DNA of 59,197 nt, from assembly GCA_910588295.1 (NCBI GenBank), contig CAJUQO010000013.1, forward strand, positions 1 to 59,197. Reading direction: 5' to 3'. A program made the position numbers and the translations under genes. Of this stretch, positions 9,407 to 18,500 are shown piece after piece (position 1 is the first letter of the stretch; the number at the start of each line of letters is the position of its first letter). The notes beneath the pieces are model-generated. The model saw only the letters and a program-made list of their open reading frames with translations. It searched no databases and was not told the origin of the DNA. Origin of the DNA: an uncultured Lachnospiraceae bacterium (GTDB taxonomy: Bacteria; Bacillota; Clostridia; Lachnospirales; Lachnospiraceae).

Positions 9407-11035
9407 ATGGACAGTGATAAATTGTCGGGTACCTATTATACTCCGCCCGATGCAATTCAGTTTATGATGGAGTATTTAAAAAAAGAACAACAGGATTTTT
9501 CTAATGTGTTGGAACCTTCAGCAGGTGATGGAAGGTTCCTTCCTTTGTTGAGGGAGGATGCGTCACGTATAACAGCTATTGAGCTGTTTCAAGAAAAAGT
9601 AGATCAGATGTGCCGGGAATACACAGGGGGCTTATATACAATCGTGAAGGATAATTTTCTTGACTTTGCTGTCAATACATTAGAGCGTTATTCACTGATC
9701 ATAGGGAATCCTCCATATATTAATAAAAAACTGATGAGTAAGGAGGATCTTGAGAAAGCGTATGTAATTTGTACAGAGGCCGGATTAAGCAAAACGGTGA
9801 TGCAGAATATGTGGCTGGCGTTTGTAATGGGCTCCTGCCGCTTGCTTCAACCAGAGGGTAGTATTTTTTTTGTATTACCGATGGAATTTTTACAAGTGCA
9901 ATATGCAGAGAGACTCAGGGAACATCTGGAGAAGATATTTAATACGATTCACATTATTGTTTTTCAAAAGGCGTTGTTTCCGAGGATTGAACAGGAGGTC
10001 TGCCTGGTATATTTGACAAATAAAAGAGGTGCGGAAAGGTATATACGTTATGAGATATATGAGGACTGTCAAAAGAGAGCTCCCATACAGGAAAATAGTA
10101 TTCGTTGGAATAAACCATTAAAAAAATGGTCAAACGCAATTCTCGATGATAGTGATATTTCTTTATTAAAAAATGCTATGAATCAATATCCACGAATCAA
10201 AAATATGGGACAAATCGCACCTGGTATTGTAACAGGAGGGAACCGATATTTTATTTTGTCAGATGAAAAGACAGAACAGTATAAATGCAGGGAGTTTGTG
10301 CTTCCCATTGTTCAGAAAGCTTCTTATATACCAAAGAATGTTATAGAAATATCTGAGTCAGTAGTAAAAGAGATATGCCTGGATAACAAACCAGTTTATC
10401 TGTTGAACCTTTCCGGGGAAAAAGATACACGAAGATTACCAATTGCATTGCAAAAATATCTGAATTGGGCGGGAAACCAGAAGGTGGGTGATAGATCGCT
10501 GAAAGATTGTTATAAATGTTCAACTCGAATGCCGTGGTATGGTGTGCCTATCGTGAAAAAAGGAGAGGTGGTATTTTTTAAACGTTACGGCCAACTGCCT
10601 CGTATTTATTATAACTCAGCGGGGGTACATACTACGGATGCCGGGTATCATATACGGCTTATGGACAAATTTGAAGGAGAGAGTTTGGTGTTCTGTTTTT
10701 TTAATTCCCTTACTCTTGCTCTATGCGAATTTAATGGCCGCTATTATGGCGGAGGAGTATGTGAACTTGTACCAACAGAGTTTAAGGACATTGTGGTTCC
10801 ATACCGCCGTATTAGAGAAAAAGATAAAGAAAAATTAAAGTCATTGTTTAAAAGTGGGGAACCGGTGGAAGATATTGTTGAATTTGTAAATGGGTTGACA
10901 ATTTGTAGAGATTACGAGGTTGAGCAGGTACATCGGTTTGAAGAAATTCGCAGAGTATTAATGGGAAGAAGAGATGGCAAGATAGGATATCAAGGGAGTG
11001 CCTCGTGCTCGAAAACCTTGCATGATGGGAGGTAA
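9407..11035 (+). CDS. Adenine-N6 DNA methyltransferase (Eco57I/TaqI-like)
   Basis: 542 residues. The N-terminus has the SAM-binding motif X (SGTYYTPP, 7-14), motif I (EPSAGDGRF, 36-44) and catalytic motif IV NPPYI (101-105). This is the N-gamma class of adenine methyltransferases. The C-terminal half (GIVTGGNRYF..., FFKRYGQLPRIYYN) resembles a target-recognition domain of TaqI/type IIG enzymes, but no nuclease motif is fused to it. It probably marks host DNA so that the adjacent HNH protein spares it. The ATG follows the HNH stop with no gap. The gene ends shortly before the right copy of the flanking direct repeat, so it is the last gene of the cassette. Confidence 0.9.
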   Translation: MDSDKLSGTYYTPPDAIQFMMEYLKKEQQDFSNVLEPSAGDGRFLPLLREDASRITAIELFQEKVDQMCREYTGGLYTIVKDNFLDFAVNTLERYSLIIGNPPYINKKLMSKEDLEKAYVICTEAGLSKTVMQNMWLAFVMGSCRLLQPEGSIFFVLPMEFLQVQYAERLREHLEKIFNTIHIIVFQKALFPRIEQEVCLVYLTNKRGAERYIRYEIYEDCQKRAPIQENSIRWNKPLKKWSNAILDDSDISLLKNAMNQYPRIKNMGQIAPGIVTGGNRYFILSDEKTEQYKCREFVLPIVQKASYIPKNVIEISESVVKEICLDNKPVYLLNLSGEKDTRRLPIALQKYLNWAGNQKVGDRSLKDCYKCSTRMPWYGVPIVKKGEVVFFKRYGQLPRIYYNSAGVHTTDAGYHIRLMDKFEGESLVFCFFNSLTLALCEFNGRYYGGGVCELVPTEFKDIVVPYRRIREKDKEKLKSLFKSGEPVEDIVEFVNGLTICRDYEVEQVHRFEEIRRVLMGRRDGKIGYQGSASCSKTLHDGR

Positions 11036-11110
11036 ATAGTAGCTATAAAGTGATTTTACATTACCCCTACGGAAACATAAGGTTTTTCGGGCTTTTCAAC
11101 AAAAAATAGG

Positions 11111-11179
11111 CAAAAAGGTTCGTAACATTAATTTGACATAACCGGGATTTGGGGCGCTGTGTGTGGGGGATAGTCTGCC
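11111..11179 (+). repeat. Right copy of the direct repeat flanking the cassette
   Basis: Begins CAAAAAGGTTCGTAACATT, keeps TTTGACAT in the middle and ends GGGGGATAGTCTGCC. It pairs with 5634-5695 in the same orientation. The divergence means the duplication is old or that the two sites are related rather than freshly duplicated. Confidence 0.75.
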
Positions 11180-11245
11180 GGTTTGAAAGATTTTTATTGA
11201 AATTAAGAAAATGAAAAACATAATCTTCTAAGTTCAGAAGAATAA

Positions 11246-11254
11246 TGGTATACT
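11246..11254 (+). promoter_or_regulatory. Extended -10 promoter candidate
   Basis: TGGTATACT fits the TGnTATAAT extended -10 form. It lies 32 bp upstream of the small ORF at 11286. No good -35 box is present, which extended -10 promoters tolerate. Confidence 0.4.
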
Positions 11255-11285
11255 GGATTTATTACGAAAGAAGCGGTGTGAACAG

Positions 11286-11426
11286 ATGTTAGGGCAGACA
11301 CCATCAGTTGAATTTTTTATTAATATGTATAACGTTTTAAGAGATATGATATATGGTATTTCAAGTATTATATGCATTATTTCTATATTGCTCATACCCC
11401 CTAATTTTAGGAAGCAATATTATTGA
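11286..11426 (+). CDS. Possible 46-residue single-span membrane peptide
   Basis: The frame encodes a short protein with a mostly hydrophobic stretch at about residues 22-38 (SSIICIISILLIP), flanked by Arg19 on one side and Arg42-Lys43 on the other. It sits just behind an extended -10 promoter and between the cassette's right repeat and a decayed toxin-antitoxin pair. The ribosome site is weak. Small membrane peptides of this shape occur as type I toxins and as components of defence loci, but no family is recognised and the ORF may be chance. Confidence 0.3.
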   Translation: MLGQTPSVEFFINMYNVLRDMIYGISSIICIISILLIPPNFRKQYY

Positions 11427-11693
11427 TGAAACAGCTCATTATAAAGTATTTAACAAAATCTACTCCTTAAAAACAAAATGTTACAAATTGATATATGTGT
11501 GAAACAAGATAAGGATAAAATTCAGCTTCTAAAAATTGTATTCTCTAAACAATAAACAAAATGGATGGTGGTTATAACAATCCGATGCTCGCTATTTGTA
11601 TGGACATAATTTCATAACCATGCTTTTCCGAAATGATATTTTGGGGTCAATCTTTACATTTCAAAAAATATACCTATATTTAGATTGATATGA

Positions 11694-11702
11694 TGGTATA
11701 AT
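11694..11702 (+). promoter_or_regulatory. Extended -10 promoter of the toxin-antitoxin pair
   Basis: TGGTATAAT, a perfect extended -10, lies 58 bp before the antitoxin ATG at 11761. A ribosome site (GAGAGGAGA) precedes that ATG. No clear -35 box was found. Confidence 0.5.
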
Positions 11703-11760
11703 TATGGATAGAAAAACACTTTTATCTATTGTTTATTTATTTTCAGAGAGGAGATAACAA

Positions 11761-12021
11761 ATGCCACAGATTATACCAATTAGAGATTAAAAAAACACTT
11801 CCGAGATTTCCGATATGTGCCATAGGTCGGACGAACCTATTTATATTACAAAAAATGGCTATGGAGATATGGTTATTATGGGCATGGAGGTTTATGAGAA
11901 CACCATGCGCCAGCTTGCAGTATATAGGGACATTGAAGTGTCAGAGCGGCAAATAGAAACTGGACATGTAAGGGATGCCCGAATAGCTTTGACAGAAATG
12001 AGGAAAAAACATGGCTTATAA
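11761..12021 (+). pseudogene. Antitoxin (Phd/YefM-like) with one in-frame stop
   Basis: The frame reads MPQIIPIRD, then TAA at 11788-11790, then KNTSEISDMCHRSDEPIYITKNG and on to the TAA at 12019. Apart from that codon it is a normal-length (86-residue) Phd/YefM-type antitoxin with the usual IPIRDLKNT N-terminus and DEPIYITKNG motif. The broken codon most simply derives from TTA (Leu). An internal ATG at 11815 could restart translation, but it would lack the DNA-binding N-terminus. A promoter and a good ribosome site are still present. The toxin gene overlaps its 3' end by 11 bp. Confidence 0.75.
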
Positions 12022-12322
12022 TTTAAGTGTTACAGAACGCGCGGAGGAACTGCTTGATAATATTTTACATCACTTGATTTATCAATTTAAAAACAAACAG
12101 GCTGCTAAACATTTACTGGATGAAATAGAACATATATATAACCGTCTTGAGGAAAATCCTCTATAATTTCCCATTTGCCGAGATAAATATTTGGCAAAAA
12201 GAGGCTATCGGGAGGCTGTTACAAGGCAGATGGATTATGTTATTGTATTTAATATTAATTTGGATGTTGTGAATATAGTTGGAATCTTCCATCAACTGGA
12301 AAATTATCAGATGAAATTGTAA
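12011..12322 (+). pseudogene. RelE/ParE-family toxin with one in-frame stop
   Basis: Starting at ATG 12011 inside the antitoxin end, the frame reads MAYNLSVTERAEELLDNI...LEENPL, then TAA at 12164-12166, then FPICRDKYLAKRGYREA...NIVGIFHQLENY to the TAA at 12320. The 103-codon span matches a ParE/RelE toxin of normal length, including the C-terminal basic strand and the IVGIFH strand. The broken codon fits CAA (Gln) to TAA. The truncated 51-residue product lacks the catalytic or target-binding end. With the antitoxin broken as well, the module should be dead. Confidence 0.75.
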
Positions 12323-12337
12323 TAATACGCAAAGGAT

Positions 12338-13735
12338 GTGGAGAAATGTTTTTCACAGTTAAAAATCAGCAAGATGACGTCGGAAGACCCGTCATTGATA
12401 AATATAAAGAGCACAGATAAATTGATAGGTTTATCGCCATGTATAGGAATATATCAGGAGGCAGTCTTTTTTGATAATTATCAAATAGAGGAAGCTATAA
12501 AACTCAAGCTATTGTTAAATCCAGAATTAAACGGGCTGTATACGACGGAGGTAAGAGAAAGCTCGCTAGATCAAAAAATATTATTCTTGGTTTCACTTGA
12601 AACAAAGCAAAGACGATATAGATCACAGGTAGATGCGCCGTTTGTCAGTGGAGAACAAAGCAAACGGATAATGACGCGGCTGGAAACTCGATTGGACAGG
12701 GAAGAGGATGCTCAGGTTGAATGCCAGATTCATTTTTACGATCCGGTAAACGGTGAAAGGAAATTCTCAGTCAAAGGGTTTGCCGATGTAGTTAAGGATG
12801 GTATTGTATATGAACTAAAATTTGTATCAGAACTAATACATGAGCATTATTTACAGTGCGCACTTTATATGGTTGCAATGAACTTGCGAAAGGGAATTCT
12901 TTGGAATACAAGAGATAATACATTGTATGGAATAGAAGTGCCGGATAGAAAAGCATTTTTAGATGTGGTTACAAAAACTATAACAAAGGGATTGATAGAG
13001 AAATATTATAACCCTGACATACTTGCGGAGGAGAAAAATATGGATAGTAGAGACATATTTGCAGTAATTGATACAGAGACGAACTGGAATGATGAGGTGA
13101 TGTCCATAGGCATTGTATTTGCTGATTCATGGACAATGAAAAAAATGGATTCGATGTATTACATTATTGACCCAGAATATAGAATAGGCGGAATGTATTC
13201 TGATGAATTGAGATTTGATAAAAAAGGAGTCCATATTGCAGGCAGGAAGCAGGCTTTAAAAGAAATTAAGCAATGGTTAGATCGTTATTATGTACATAAA
13301 ATTTTTGCTTATAATGCTTCTTTCGATAAGAAACATTTGCCGGAATATGCGGCTTATGAATGGTATGATATCATGCGGTTGGCGGCATATCGCCAATATA
13401 ACAGAGCTATACCGGCTTCTGCAGAGTGTTGTAAAACTGGGAAACTAAAATCTGGATATGGTGTTGAAAATATATTAAAAATGCTTAGTAGAAATAGGAG
13501 ATATAATGAGACACACAATGCGGTTTTGGATGCCGAAGATGAATTGAAAATTATGCAATTATTAGGACATAAAATAAGTGAATATGATATTGCGCGAATA
13601 CAGGATAAAAAAATTCCGGATAAAGGATTGCAGAAGAGGAAGATGAATTCTTCTGAAGAGAAAGTGAACCGTGTTAAAAAGAAAAAGGGAGTTTTCTCTA
13701 AAATTTCTGATAAGCTGTTGTTCGGAAGGGGATAA
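12338..13735 (+). CDS. Two-nuclease fusion: RecB/Cas4-like PD-(D/E)XK domain plus DnaQ-like DEDD exonuclease
   Basis: 465 residues from a GTG at 12338; the start is uncertain because the ribosome site is poor. The N-terminal half has the RecB-family core D150...E159-L-K161 followed by a Q-x-x-x-Y element (LQCALYMVAM), the signature of PD-(D/E)XK nucleases in RecB, Cas4 and AddB. From about residue 240 a 3'-5' exonuclease of the DnaQ superfamily follows: DTET (D245/E247), NASFD near 326-330, and HNAVLDAEDE (H393, D398), which is a complete DEDDh set. A basic tail (KKKKG) ends the protein. Both active sites look intact. It lies among decayed defence genes, after the toxin-antitoxin remnant. A role in degrading invading DNA or in repair is plausible but not shown. 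Confidence 0.75.
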   Translation: MEKCFSQLKISKMTSEDPSLINIKSTDKLIGLSPCIGIYQEAVFFDNYQIEEAIKLKLLLNPELNGLYTTEVRESSLDQKILFLVSLETKQRRYRSQVDAPFVSGEQSKRIMTRLETRLDREEDAQVECQIHFYDPVNGERKFSVKGFADVVKDGIVYELKFVSELIHEHYLQCALYMVAMNLRKGILWNTRDNTLYGIEVPDRKAFLDVVTKTITKGLIEKYYNPDILAEEKNMDSRDIFAVIDTETNWNDEVMSIGIVFADSWTMKKMDSMYYIIDPEYRIGGMYSDELRFDKKGVHIAGRKQALKEIKQWLDRYYVHKIFAYNASFDKKHLPEYAAYEWYDIMRLAAYRQYNRAIPASAECCKTGKLKSGYGVENILKMLSRNRRYNETHNAVLDAEDELKIMQLLGHKISEYDIARIQDKKIPDKGLQKRKMNSSEEKVNRVKKKKGVFSKISDKLLFGRG

Positions 13736-13941
13736 TGGGGAGAGATTCTGGCAGGTCATTGCAAACGAGGCGCAGCTGTCCAGCACCCACGGAGAGGTGG
13801 ATAGTAAGTGGTGCATATACCGTATCCATAAAGAATGGACAGCAGGAGATTTGCGTATCTTGTGGGAAATTTGGGTGTAATTGATGCGGAGCATTTTATT
13901 GCATTCATTAAAAGGGATAATTTTGATATAGGATAAAACAT
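13736..13941 (+). other. Remnant sequence between nuclease fusion and methyltransferase chimera
   Basis: No intact gene. Two protein-like fragments appear in different frames: one around 13740-13850 (ERFWQVIANEAQLSSTHGEV, then IHKEWTAGDLR) and one around 13866-13935 (NLGVIDAEHFIAFIKRDNFD). They look like the ends of deleted genes, but neither family was recognised. The break after DNFD lies six bases before the next ATG. Confidence 0.4.
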
Positions 13942-14310
13942 ATGGACAAGCAGTTAAGTATTATAGACATTTTTTCCGGAATAGGCGGCATGTCGAAGGG
14001 CTTTTTGGATGCCGGTTATCAAATTCATGAGGCTATAGATTCAGAATGTAAAAATTGGAAGAAAGATGTTAAGCGCTCTGAGTTAAACGTATTTATCGAA
14101 AAAATGAAAAATAGAAATGGAAGGTGCAAGCTGGGATTCTTTGTGGCATGGAATGGCGTTACAAGTGATTTTAATAAAGAATTATTGAGAATTACACGCG
14201 GCGAGGAGGTGGTTGTCCTTTTGACGAAAGAAGGGATTCTCTCCGCGATAAAGACGGGTGCAATAACAAACTATTTGCAACACGAATACTCGCAGGCTTT
14301 GCTTCGATAA
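13942..14310 (+). pseudogene. Deletion chimera: cytosine-C5 methyltransferase start joined to restriction endonuclease end
   Basis: The 122-residue frame begins with motif I of a Dcm-type C5 methyltransferase (IIDIFSGIGGMSKGFLDAGY, residues 7-26). It then switches at about residue 33 to SECKNWKKDV, the E-x-K core of a PD-(D/E)XK restriction endonuclease, and continues with that enzyme's tail (NGRCKLGFFVAWNG, then LLRITRGEEVVVLL). The simplest explanation is one in-frame deletion that removed the rest of the methyltransferase and the front of a neighbouring endonuclease, with the junction near 14038-14046. Neither activity should remain: the methyltransferase lacks its catalytic Cys motif and the nuclease lacks its upstream Asp. 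Confidence 0.7.
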
Positions 14311-14399
14311 TATAAAAAGGAAAAACCAAAAATCTGCGATATTATGAATGCGGGATTGATAATTTTTGGTAAAAAGCTAATAAAACAGAAAGGAGAAGC

Positions 14400-15569
14400 A
14401 TGAAATTTTTACATTTAGGAGATCTGCATTTAGGAAAAGCACTAAGCAATTTTGATCTGATAGAGGATCAGAGGTATATCCTGGATCAGATACTTCATAT
14501 TGCAGAGAAAGAAGCCGTAGACGGCGTGCTCATTGCCGGGGATGTGTATGATAAATCCGTACCAAGCGAGGCGGCGATGAGGCTTTTGGATGATTTCCTG
14601 ATCAAACTGGCCCAAAAAAAGAGAAAAGTATTTATGGTAAGTGGAAACCATGATTCGGATGACCGTTTGAATTTCGGAAGCGCCCTGTTCGTATTGAATG
14701 AGATCTACATATCGGCTGTCTTTGACGGAACCCTTCATAAGCAGAGTTTTGCCGATCAGGATACACAGATTGATATATACATGCTTCCGTTTGTAAAAGC
14801 TTCGCAGGTAAGGCATTATTACCCGGACGAGGATATAGAGAACTACGAGGATGCTGTCCGGACTATTATAAGAAATACGCCCATAGACAAAAATAAGAAG
14901 AATCTTCTGGTGGCACACCAATTCGTTTCGGGGAAGGGTGCAGATCCCGCATTTGCAGGTTCTGAAAGCATTGGGACACAGAGTGTGGGGATGGTTGAAA
15001 AAATTGGATATGACTGCTTTGAAGGTTTTGATTATGTGGCATTAGGACATATCCATTCTCCTCAGAGAGTTGGCAGAGATGAGATTCGATATGCAGGTTC
15101 TCCTCTTAAATATTCCCTTAGCGAAGCGAATAATGAAAAATCTGTTCCTCTTATTACGGTATCAGCAGAGGAAAGAGTTAAGATAGAGCTTGTTCCCTTA
15201 AAGCCCATGCGGGATATGAGACACATAAAGGGGACGATAAAGGAGCTTTTGGATAAAAAAAATATAAAAGCGCCGGAGGATTTCATTTATGCAACATTGA
15301 CAGAGGAAGACATCATCAATGATGCAATGGGAATATTCCAGCAGATATATCCGAATACAGTTCGGATTGACTACGACAATTCGCATACAAGAGAGATTGA
15401 ACAGGTGGATATCAGCAGGATTGCCGAAAACAGATCATTTCCAGAGTTGATCGGAGATTTTTACAGGCTGATGTATGGCTGTGAGATCACGGAAGAAGAG
15501 ATGGATGTCATGCGGACGGCAGCACGGGAGGCAGGTGTAATAAATGAAGCCGATGAAACTGATTATTAG
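14400..15569 (+). CDS. sbcD: Exonuclease SbcD, Mre11-like subunit
   Basis: 389 residues, normal for SbcD. Phosphoesterase motifs are in place: GDLHLGK (D8, H10), AGDVYDKS, GNHDSDDR, then VAHQFVSG and LGHIHSPQ. They bind two manganese ions and perform nuclease chemistry on hairpins and protein-blocked DNA ends together with SbcC. AAAGGAG lies just ahead of the ATG. The coding end overlaps sbcC by 26 bp, so the two subunits are coupled. This is conserved chromosomal gene content and probably marks the right edge of the acquired region. Confidence 0.97.
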   Translation: MKFLHLGDLHLGKALSNFDLIEDQRYILDQILHIAEKEAVDGVLIAGDVYDKSVPSEAAMRLLDDFLIKLAQKKRKVFMVSGNHDSDDRLNFGSALFVLNEIYISAVFDGTLHKQSFADQDTQIDIYMLPFVKASQVRHYYPDEDIENYEDAVRTIIRNTPIDKNKKNLLVAHQFVSGKGADPAFAGSESIGTQSVGMVEKIGYDCFEGFDYVALGHIHSPQRVGRDEIRYAGSPLKYSLSEANNEKSVPLITVSAEERVKIELVPLKPMRDMRHIKGTIKELLDKKNIKAPEDFIYATLTEEDIINDAMGIFQQIYPNTVRIDYDNSHTREIEQVDISRIAENRSFPELIGDFYRLMYGCEITEEEMDVMRTAAREAGVINEADETDY

Positions 15570-18500
15570 TGCGATTGGTCCCTATGCGGGGAAACTTCCG
15601 GAAATAGAGTTTGATACCTTTGAAGAAAAGGGGCTGTTTTTAATATCCGGGGACACTGGGGCTGGGAAAACTACGATATTTGATGCGATATGCTTTGCGC
15701 TATATGGAACGACCAGCGGAACATATAGGGATACGGAAAATCTGAGAAGCGAGTACGCCAGGGATTCTGTCCAGAGCTATGTGGACTTTTATTTTTCACA
15801 TCAGGGGCGTGAATTTCATGTCTGGAGACAGCCGTCCTATGAAAGAAAAAAGCAGCGTGGTTCCGGTGTGACATCGGAGAAGGAAAAAGCGATTTTTTAT
15901 GAAGAGGGACAGGCGCCGATCGAGGGCCTGAAACAGGTGAAACGTGCGGTGGAGGAGCTGCTGCACATAGATGAGAAGCAGTTTAAACAGATCGTGATGA
16001 TCGCGCAGGGGGAATTCCGGGATTTACTGAATGCAAAAACGGAGCAGAGAACAAAGATACTGCGTACGATATTTCTGACGGGCGGATACAAAAATATAGA
16101 AGACAGGCTGAAAGATCGAATGGATGCAAGCGGCAAGATCAAGGCGAAAGCGGAAGCCAGTATGATCCAGCATTTTGGGGATGTGTCGGCAGATGAAGCA
16201 GATGAGATTTCAGACGAATTGGAGGAGCTTAAGAGCAGGGCGGCAGGGTCAGGGAGCACATGGAATTTAGAGGAGATCTTAGACGTAATGGAGCGCCTGA
16301 TCCTGTCAGACCAGGAACGATTAAAGTGCGTGGAAGCCGACCTGAAAAAAGCAGAGGCGGAGCTGGAGCAGACGAATAAAAAGCTTGTGCTTGCCAGGAC
16401 AAATAACAGCTTCATCGAAAAAAGAGAGAAGCTTGAGAAGGAAAAAGAGGATCTTAAAAAAAGGCAAACGGAAATAGATGAAAAAAGACTGCTTTTGGAC
16501 AAACAAAAGAAAGCTACCCGTAATGTGAATCCATCTTATGTTGTGTGGCGGAAAAAGTGTGAAGAGGTATCTGGGATTAAAAATCAGATTAACACAGCCA
16601 AAACCAGTCTGGAGGAAGCGAAAGCAGCCGTAAAGCAGGCGGAAGTCGCGCTTGACGGCGCTAAAAAGCGGGAGCCGGAGGTCGACAGATTAAAGCAGGT
16701 GATAAGCAGGATTGACGATGAGGAGCAGAAATATCAGCAAAAGGAAGAACTCGAAGCAAAGCGGAAAGAACTTGCAGAATCGGATAAAAAGCTCAGCACA
16801 GAAGAAGCGGATTTAAAGGAAAATGAGAAAGCCCTTAAAGAAAAGATCGAATCCCTGAATAAGACAGTTAAGGAATTAAGGGATAAGCCGGCTGAACTGA
16901 TAGAGGCAAAAAATCAGAGTGAAAAGTTAACGGGGCTTATGGAGGTTTTGAATACGATCATAGCTGACCAGATTCCGGAAAGGGAAAAAAGGAAAAGGGC
17001 GCTTTCAAAAAAACAGAAATCATTTTTAGCGGCACGTGATAAATATGAGGAGGCAAGCGGCAGAAGAGAAGAGGCTGAACGCATGCTTGAAGACAGCAGA
17101 GCCGGCATTTTGGCGGGAAAACTTGTAGAAGGCGAGAAATGTCCGGTGTGTGGTTCCGTGCATCATCCGGAACCGGCTAAGCGGAAAGAATCTTCGATCT
17201 CAGAAGATGAGTTTAAAAAACTTCAGGAAGAGGAGGCTGAACTTCAGGAGGAAAAGAACCGTGCAAATACAGAAGCAGAAAAAGCAAAGACATCATTGGA
17301 GGAATTCGAGGGGCGGCTTGGGGCAACGATCCTGGAATGCATGAAAAGTCCGTTTCTGGACATGGAGGGGGAGGAAGAATCCCTTGAGGAATTGATCGGG
17401 GCTGTAAAGGAAGCAAAACCGCAGGTTGAAACGATGTCAGAGGAATGCCATCAAAAATGCATTGTCCTTGAAGAGGATTGCGGGAAGCTGCAAAAGGCTG
17501 AAAAAGATATGGAAGCTGCCCGGGGAGATGAAACAGAGAAACTCGATTCTCAAAAAGAGGAGCTCGGCAAAAGCAGGAAAAAAATAGAACAGGAGATGAC
17601 GGAAACGCAGGCCATATTAGGGACGTTTGAGAAATTGAGCTTTCCCAATTGGAAAACAGCAAAAAGAGAGAGAAGCCAGGCAGAGGCGAAGAAAAATAAG
17701 ATATCAGAGGATATCACGGAGGCAGAGGAGAAAAAGAAAAAAGCGGATAACAAGGTTACCGCTGCCATGTCAGAGTGGGAGACATGGAATGGCAGCCTGG
17801 GGCAGCAGGAGCAGGATGCGGAAGATTTAAAAAAGAAGCTGGATAAAGAAGTCCGTGCGAATGGCTTCTCGTCTGTGGAGGAAATGATAACATATGTTGT
17901 GAAGGAAGATGATATCACATCGTCGGATACGGTGATCCATGAATATGACCAGGCTGTTGTGACGAATGAGAAACAGCTTTCAGATGCCCGGCTGGATGCA
18001 GAAGGGAAAAAGGTGATAGACATTGAAGCATTAAAGGCGGTATGTGATGAGCAGAGTGCAAATACAGGTCTGATCAGGAAGAACTACCACAATAGTGAAA
18101 ACAGAATACGTACAAATAAAGAGAAACAGAAGAGCATTCTTGCCAGGAGAGAAGAATTGGAAAAGGCACGTAAAGAGAATGCAATCTGTCAGCGGCTTTA
18201 TCGTCTGGTCAAGGGTACAACCGGAAACGGAAAGATCACGCTGGAGCAGTACATACAGGCTGCCGGATTTGACGGGATCGTCGCTGCTGCAAACAGACGG
18301 CTGCTGCCGATGAGCAACGGGCAGTATGAGCTGTATCGTCAGGAGAATTCCCTGAGTAAGAAAAGCGATAATTTTCTTGACCTGGAAGTGTTAGATCATT
18401 ATACGGGACACAGAAGGCCGGTGGGAAATCTTTCCGGCGGGGAAAGCTTTAAGGCTTCCCTGAGTCTTGCCCTGGGACTATCTGATACGGTGTCGTCTAA

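Larger units (their letters stand above)
11036..11760. other. Long AT-rich intergenic region with repeat, promoters and one small ORF
   Basis: This 725-bp stretch lacks a long gene. It holds the right direct repeat (11111-11179), two extended -10 promoters (11246-11254 and 11694-11702) and a 46-codon ORF (11286-11426). Base composition is strongly AT-rich compared with the sequence right of 18 kb, consistent with acquired DNA. Nothing else was recognised. Confidence 0.6.

Noticed and set aside
5826..11035. Assignment of the four-gene cassette to a named system (BREX, DISARM, Septu, Detocs)
   Set aside because: The hallmark genes of those systems (PglZ/BrxC, DrmABC, PtuA-type SMC ATPase, DtcA-type sensor with purine phosphorylase) are absent.
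11729..11956. 75-codon frame overlapping the antitoxin
   Set aside because: It is an out-of-frame reading of the antitoxin region; the Phd-like sequence lies in the other frame.
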